DNA of 20,169 nt from an uncultured Clostridia bacterium. GTDB lineage: Bacteria > Bacillota > Clostridia > Oscillospirales > Ruminococcaceae. Position numbers and translations under genes: made by a program. How positions within the stretch are numbered: position 1 is the first letter of the stretch; each line of letters begins with the position of its first letter. Below, piece by piece: positions 17,968 to 20,169 of the stretch. Location of the stretch: contig CAMVBT010000006.1 in assembly GCA_947165805.1 (NCBI GenBank), forward strand, positions 1 to 20,169, read 5' to 3'. The notes below the pieces were generated by a model, which saw only the letters and a list, made by a program, of their open reading frames with translations, was not told the DNA's origin and did no database searches.

Positions 17968-18930
17968 ATGGATTTTCTGAAAACCGATGTCTATACAAAT
18001 TCCGCCGCCGTGGACGTGCTGGTGATGCGCCTCTCCGAGCTGGGCATCAACGGCTTCGAGATACACGACAGCGCCGATTTCGACGAATTCCTTGAAAATA
18101 AGGACGCAAACTGGGACTATGTGGACGATGAACTGATGGGACTGAAAACAGTCCCGACGCACATAACCCTGTATTTGCAGAACAACGCGCAGGGACTCGA
18201 AACTCTGGCGGAGCTGAAAGGAGCCCTCGGTGAGCTGCGCGCCTCCGACCCGGACTTCTGGGGCAGCCTCGAAATTCAGATAGGCAACGTCCGCGAGGAG
18301 GACTGGGCTAACAACTGGAAGCAGTACTACAAGCCGTTTAATGTCGGCGAGAAGCTGATAGTCAAGCCCTCTTGGGAAAACGTGACCGACACGGACGGCA
18401 GAAAGATACTCGAGATAGACCCGGCATCGAGCTTCGGCACGGGACAGCACCATACCACGAAAATGGTCATGGAGCTGTTGGAAGGCGTTGTAAAAGGCGG
18501 CGAGAAGATGCTCGACCTCGGCTGCGGGAGCGGCATACTCTCGATAGCGGGACTGCTGCTGGGCGTAAAAGACGTGTATATGGTAGACGTGTTCGAGAAC
18601 GCCGTGAACACCGCCGCCGAGAATGTCCGCAAGAACGGCTTCGGAGATGACCGCTTCACGGCGCGGCGCGGCAATATCATCGACGATAATGCGCTCAGGA
18701 GCGCCATAGGCGGCGGTTACGACATCATAACGGCAAATATCGTTGCCGATGTGATAATCGCAATGAGCGGGCTTTTCGGGGGCTTCCTGAAAACGGACGG
18801 CACCCTGATAGTCTCCGGTATCATCGACGAGCGCCTCGCCGAGGTGAGCTTCGCTCTCGAAAAGGCGGGCTGGAAAGCCGCGGAGACCCGCAAAGCCGAG
18901 GGCTGGAACGCGATAGTCCTGAAGAAGTGA
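17968..18930 (+). CDS. prmA: Ribosomal protein L11 methyltransferase
   Basis: A 320-residue SAM-dependent enzyme that trimethylates ribosomal protein L11. The ATG at 17968 is chosen because it follows the promoter and a GAGGG site and gives the normal PrmA start (MDFLKTDVYT); the longer frame from 17893 would begin upstream of the promoter. The N-terminal L11-binding domain covers about 1-100, with the linker NVREEDWANNWKQYYKP at 107-123. The catalytic domain has DPASSFGTGQHHTT (151-164), the SAM-binding LDLGCGSGILSIAG (182-195) and NIVADVI. The stop codon TGA lies inside the first heptad of repeat copy C. The GT2 gene follows 84 nt later. Confidence 0.96.
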   Translation: MDFLKTDVYTNSAAVDVLVMRLSELGINGFEIHDSADFDEFLENKDANWDYVDDELMGLKTVPTHITLYLQNNAQGLETLAELKGALGELRASDPDFWGSLEIQIGNVREEDWANNWKQYYKPFNVGEKLIVKPSWENVTDTDGRKILEIDPASSFGTGQHHTTKMVMELLEGVVKGGEKMLDLGCGSGILSIAGLLLGVKDVYMVDVFENAVNTAAENVRKNGFGDDRFTARRGNIIDDNALRSAIGGGYDIITANIVADVIIAMSGLFGGFLKTDGTLIVSGIIDERLAEVSFALEKAGWKAAETRKAEGWNAIVLKK

Positions 18931-18996
18931 ATAATGAATGGTGAATAGTGAACAGTGAATAATTGTGGTGTCGGCTGCGCCGACGATCTGAAATGC
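18927..18996 (+). repeat. Heptad-hairpin dispersed repeat, copy C
   Basis: Five heptads GTGAATA, ATGAATG, GTGAATA, GTGAACA, GTGAATA (18927-18961), then ATTGTGGT, a hairpin GTCGGC-TGC-GCCGAC (18970-18984) and GATCTGAAATGC. Same layout as copies A and B. The TGA of the first heptad is the prmA stop codon, so the repeat begins exactly at the end of the gene and fills most of the gap to the glycosyltransferase. Confidence 0.85.
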
Positions 18997-19014
18997 GCTG
19001 AAAGGGAGAAAGCT

Positions 19015-20037
19015 ATGACTGTTTCGGTCTGCATGATAGTAAAAAACGAGGAAAAACGGCTTGCGGCGTGCCTTGACAGCCTTGTGCCGATAGCCGACGA
19101 GATAATTGTCGTAGATACCGGTTCGACGGACGGCACAAAGGAGCTCGCGGCGCGCTACACAGACAGGATATACGACTTCCCGTGGATAGACGACTTTGCG
19201 GCGGCGCGGAACTTTGCTTTCACGAAGGCGACCATGGATTACATATACACCGCCGATGCCGACGAAGTCATAGACGAGCCCAATATCGCGCTGTTCAGAC
19301 GCGTAAAAGCCCTGCTGCCGCCCGAGACCGAGATAGTTCAGATGCACTACCTCAATCTGGGAGAGCAGAACACGGTTTATAACGCTAAGCGCGAGCTGCG
19401 CCCGAAGCTGTACAAGCGGCTGCGGACATTCGAGTGGGTCAATCCGATACATGAGACTGTGCGGCTCGACCCGGTCGTTTACAACTCCGACATCGAGATC
19501 AGGCACAACGCCGAGGGACACCACGCGAAGCGCGATCTTGCGGCGTTCCGGAAAGCTCTGGAAAGGGGAATGAGACTTGATAAGACCCTGCACTCCATGT
19601 ACGCCAAGGAGCTGTTCATTGCGGGTGACGAGGACGATCTGCGGGAGGCTCTGCCGTTCTTTGAAGGCAGTGCCGGTGACCCGTCGAGGAGCGAGGACGA
19701 GCATCGTGAGGCTCGGTGCGTGCTCGCGAGAGGGTACAGGCTGACAGGAGATACGGCAAAATTCGTAAAGTTCGTGCTGCGCGAGGTGATAGCGTCGCCG
19801 TGCTCGGAGATGTGCGCGGAAGCGGGACGCTATTTCTATGACAGCGGGGACTATGCCGAGGCTCTGTGCTGGCTGAACGACGCGGCGTTTGAGACCGAGG
19901 CTGTGATATCGGTATTCTCGCAGGGGGCGGAAACGCTCTCTCTGCTTGCCGACTGCTATGAAAAGACCGGCGACGCGGGCAAGGCTGCCGAATACCGCCG
20001 CATGGCAGACGAATGGGAGATGCCGGAGATGGTCTGA
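19015..20037 (+). CDS. Family 2 glycosyltransferase with helical repeat C-terminus
   Basis: A 340-residue protein, start at the ATG 19015 after GGGAG; a longer frame from a GTG at 18955 would be encoded by the repeat. The GT-A fold at about 1-190 shows VCMIVKNEE (5-13), VVDTGSTDGT (32-41), the metal-binding DADE (81-84) and WVNPIHE (141-147), the pattern of SunS/WaaE-like GT2 enzymes that move a sugar from a nucleotide donor. Residues about 195-340 are helical with TPR-like spacing (YAKELFIAG, EARCVLARGYRLTGD, LLADCYEKTGDAGKAAEYRR), common in this subgroup and suited to binding a protein acceptor. It has no membrane segment. It is probably co-transcribed with prmA and ends at a strong terminator. 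The acceptor cannot be told. Confidence 0.88.
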   Translation: MTVSVCMIVKNEEKRLAACLDSLVPIADEIIVVDTGSTDGTKELAARYTDRIYDFPWIDDFAAARNFAFTKATMDYIYTADADEVIDEPNIALFRRVKALLPPETEIVQMHYLNLGEQNTVYNAKRELRPKLYKRLRTFEWVNPIHETVRLDPVVYNSDIEIRHNAEGHHAKRDLAAFRKALERGMRLDKTLHSMYAKELFIAGDEDDLREALPFFEGSAGDPSRSEDEHREARCVLARGYRLTGDTAKFVKFVLREVIASPCSEMCAEAGRYFYDSGDYAEALCWLNDAAFETEAVISVFSQGAETLSLLADCYEKTGDAGKAAEYRRMADEWEMPEMV

Positions 20038-20057
20038 CCGCTTAAAACCCAGTCTGA

Positions 20058-20091
20058 TAACTGCTCCTTTTGTCGGAGCAGTTAATTTTTT
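20058..20091 (+). terminator. Rho-independent terminator after the GT2 gene
   Basis: TAACTGCTCC (20058-20067) and GGAGCAGTTA (20075-20084) form a perfect 10-bp stem with a TTTTGTC loop, followed by ATTTTTTA. It lies 20 bases after the GT2 stop and shares its stem with the atp terminator at 1494-1531. Confidence 0.9.
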
Positions 20092-20123
20092 ACTTTTAAA
20101 AGCGTATTACCTATCCCCGCTGC

Positions 20124-20143
20124 AAGGCGAAGCGGTTCGCCTT
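20124..20143 (+). promoter_or_regulatory. Perfect 8-bp hairpin at the window end
   Basis: AAGGCGAA (20124-20131) and TTCGCCTT (20136-20143) pair around a GCGG loop. It is followed by a purine-rich run ending GGGTGGAGGA, which looks like a ribosome binding site for a gene starting just outside the window. The hairpin would then lie in that gene's leader. Confidence 0.45.
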
Positions 20144-20169
20144 TACAGAAAGAGAGAGAGGGTGGAGGA

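Noticed and set aside
18955..19014. Upstream GTG start adding 20 residues (MNNCGVG...) to the glycosyltransferase
   Set aside because: Those codons are the dispersed repeat, and a good GGGAG site precedes the ATG at 19015, where the normal GT2 start MTVSVCMIVKNEE begins.

Overview
The window looks like chromosomal DNA of an anaerobic Clostridia-class Firmicute, most like a fairly GC-rich Ruminococcus or other Oscillospiraceae. The reasons are the F-type ATP synthase gene order with atpZ and atpI in front, strong GAAAGGA/AAAGGAGG ribosome binding sites, sigmaA-type promoters (TTGATT-17-TATAAT), secreted proteins with threonine-rich linkers, and a clostridial-style DUF6291 protein. This placement is inference; there is no rRNA or other strict marker.

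Layout. (1) 1-1531, minus strand: a lipoprotein gene with its own promoter, just downstream of the ATP synthase terminator. (2) 1588-10234, minus strand: one long operon, read right to left from a promoter at 10306-10334. Its order is an IseA-like membrane-anchored protein, atpZ, atpI, atpB, atpE, atpF, atpH, atpA, an unannotated 39-residue membrane microprotein, atpG, atpD and atpC, ending at the hairpin terminator 1494-1531. (3) 10420-17235, plus strand: a 2271-residue cyclic beta-1,2-glucan synthase-like protein (GT84, glycoamylase-like and GH94 domains). (4) 17253-17831, minus strand: a DUF6291 protein with a microsatellite-encoded acidic tail, possibly of phage or mobile origin. (5) 17968-20037, plus strand: prmA and a GT2 glycosyltransferase, with a promoter before and a terminator after.

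The ATP synthase set is complete: a, b and c subunits of Fo; alpha, beta, gamma, delta and epsilon of F1; and two accessory membrane proteins. The c subunit carries two carboxylates (E29 and E62, with T63, T64 and Y67), which suggests Na+ coupling. atpA has a one-base insertion near codon 18; removing it restores a normal 503-residue alpha subunit.

The most unusual content is non-coding and small. A 332-nt gap between the microprotein and atpG holds a structured tandem repeat of about 98 nt, with covarying hairpins and two mutually exclusive pairings. A dispersed heptad-plus-hairpin repeat occurs three times: as an inverted pair between atpB and atpE, and once directly on the prmA stop codon. 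Three intercistronic gaps carry a GC hairpin just before a GAAAGGA ribosome binding site. The two terminators share the same stem sequence.
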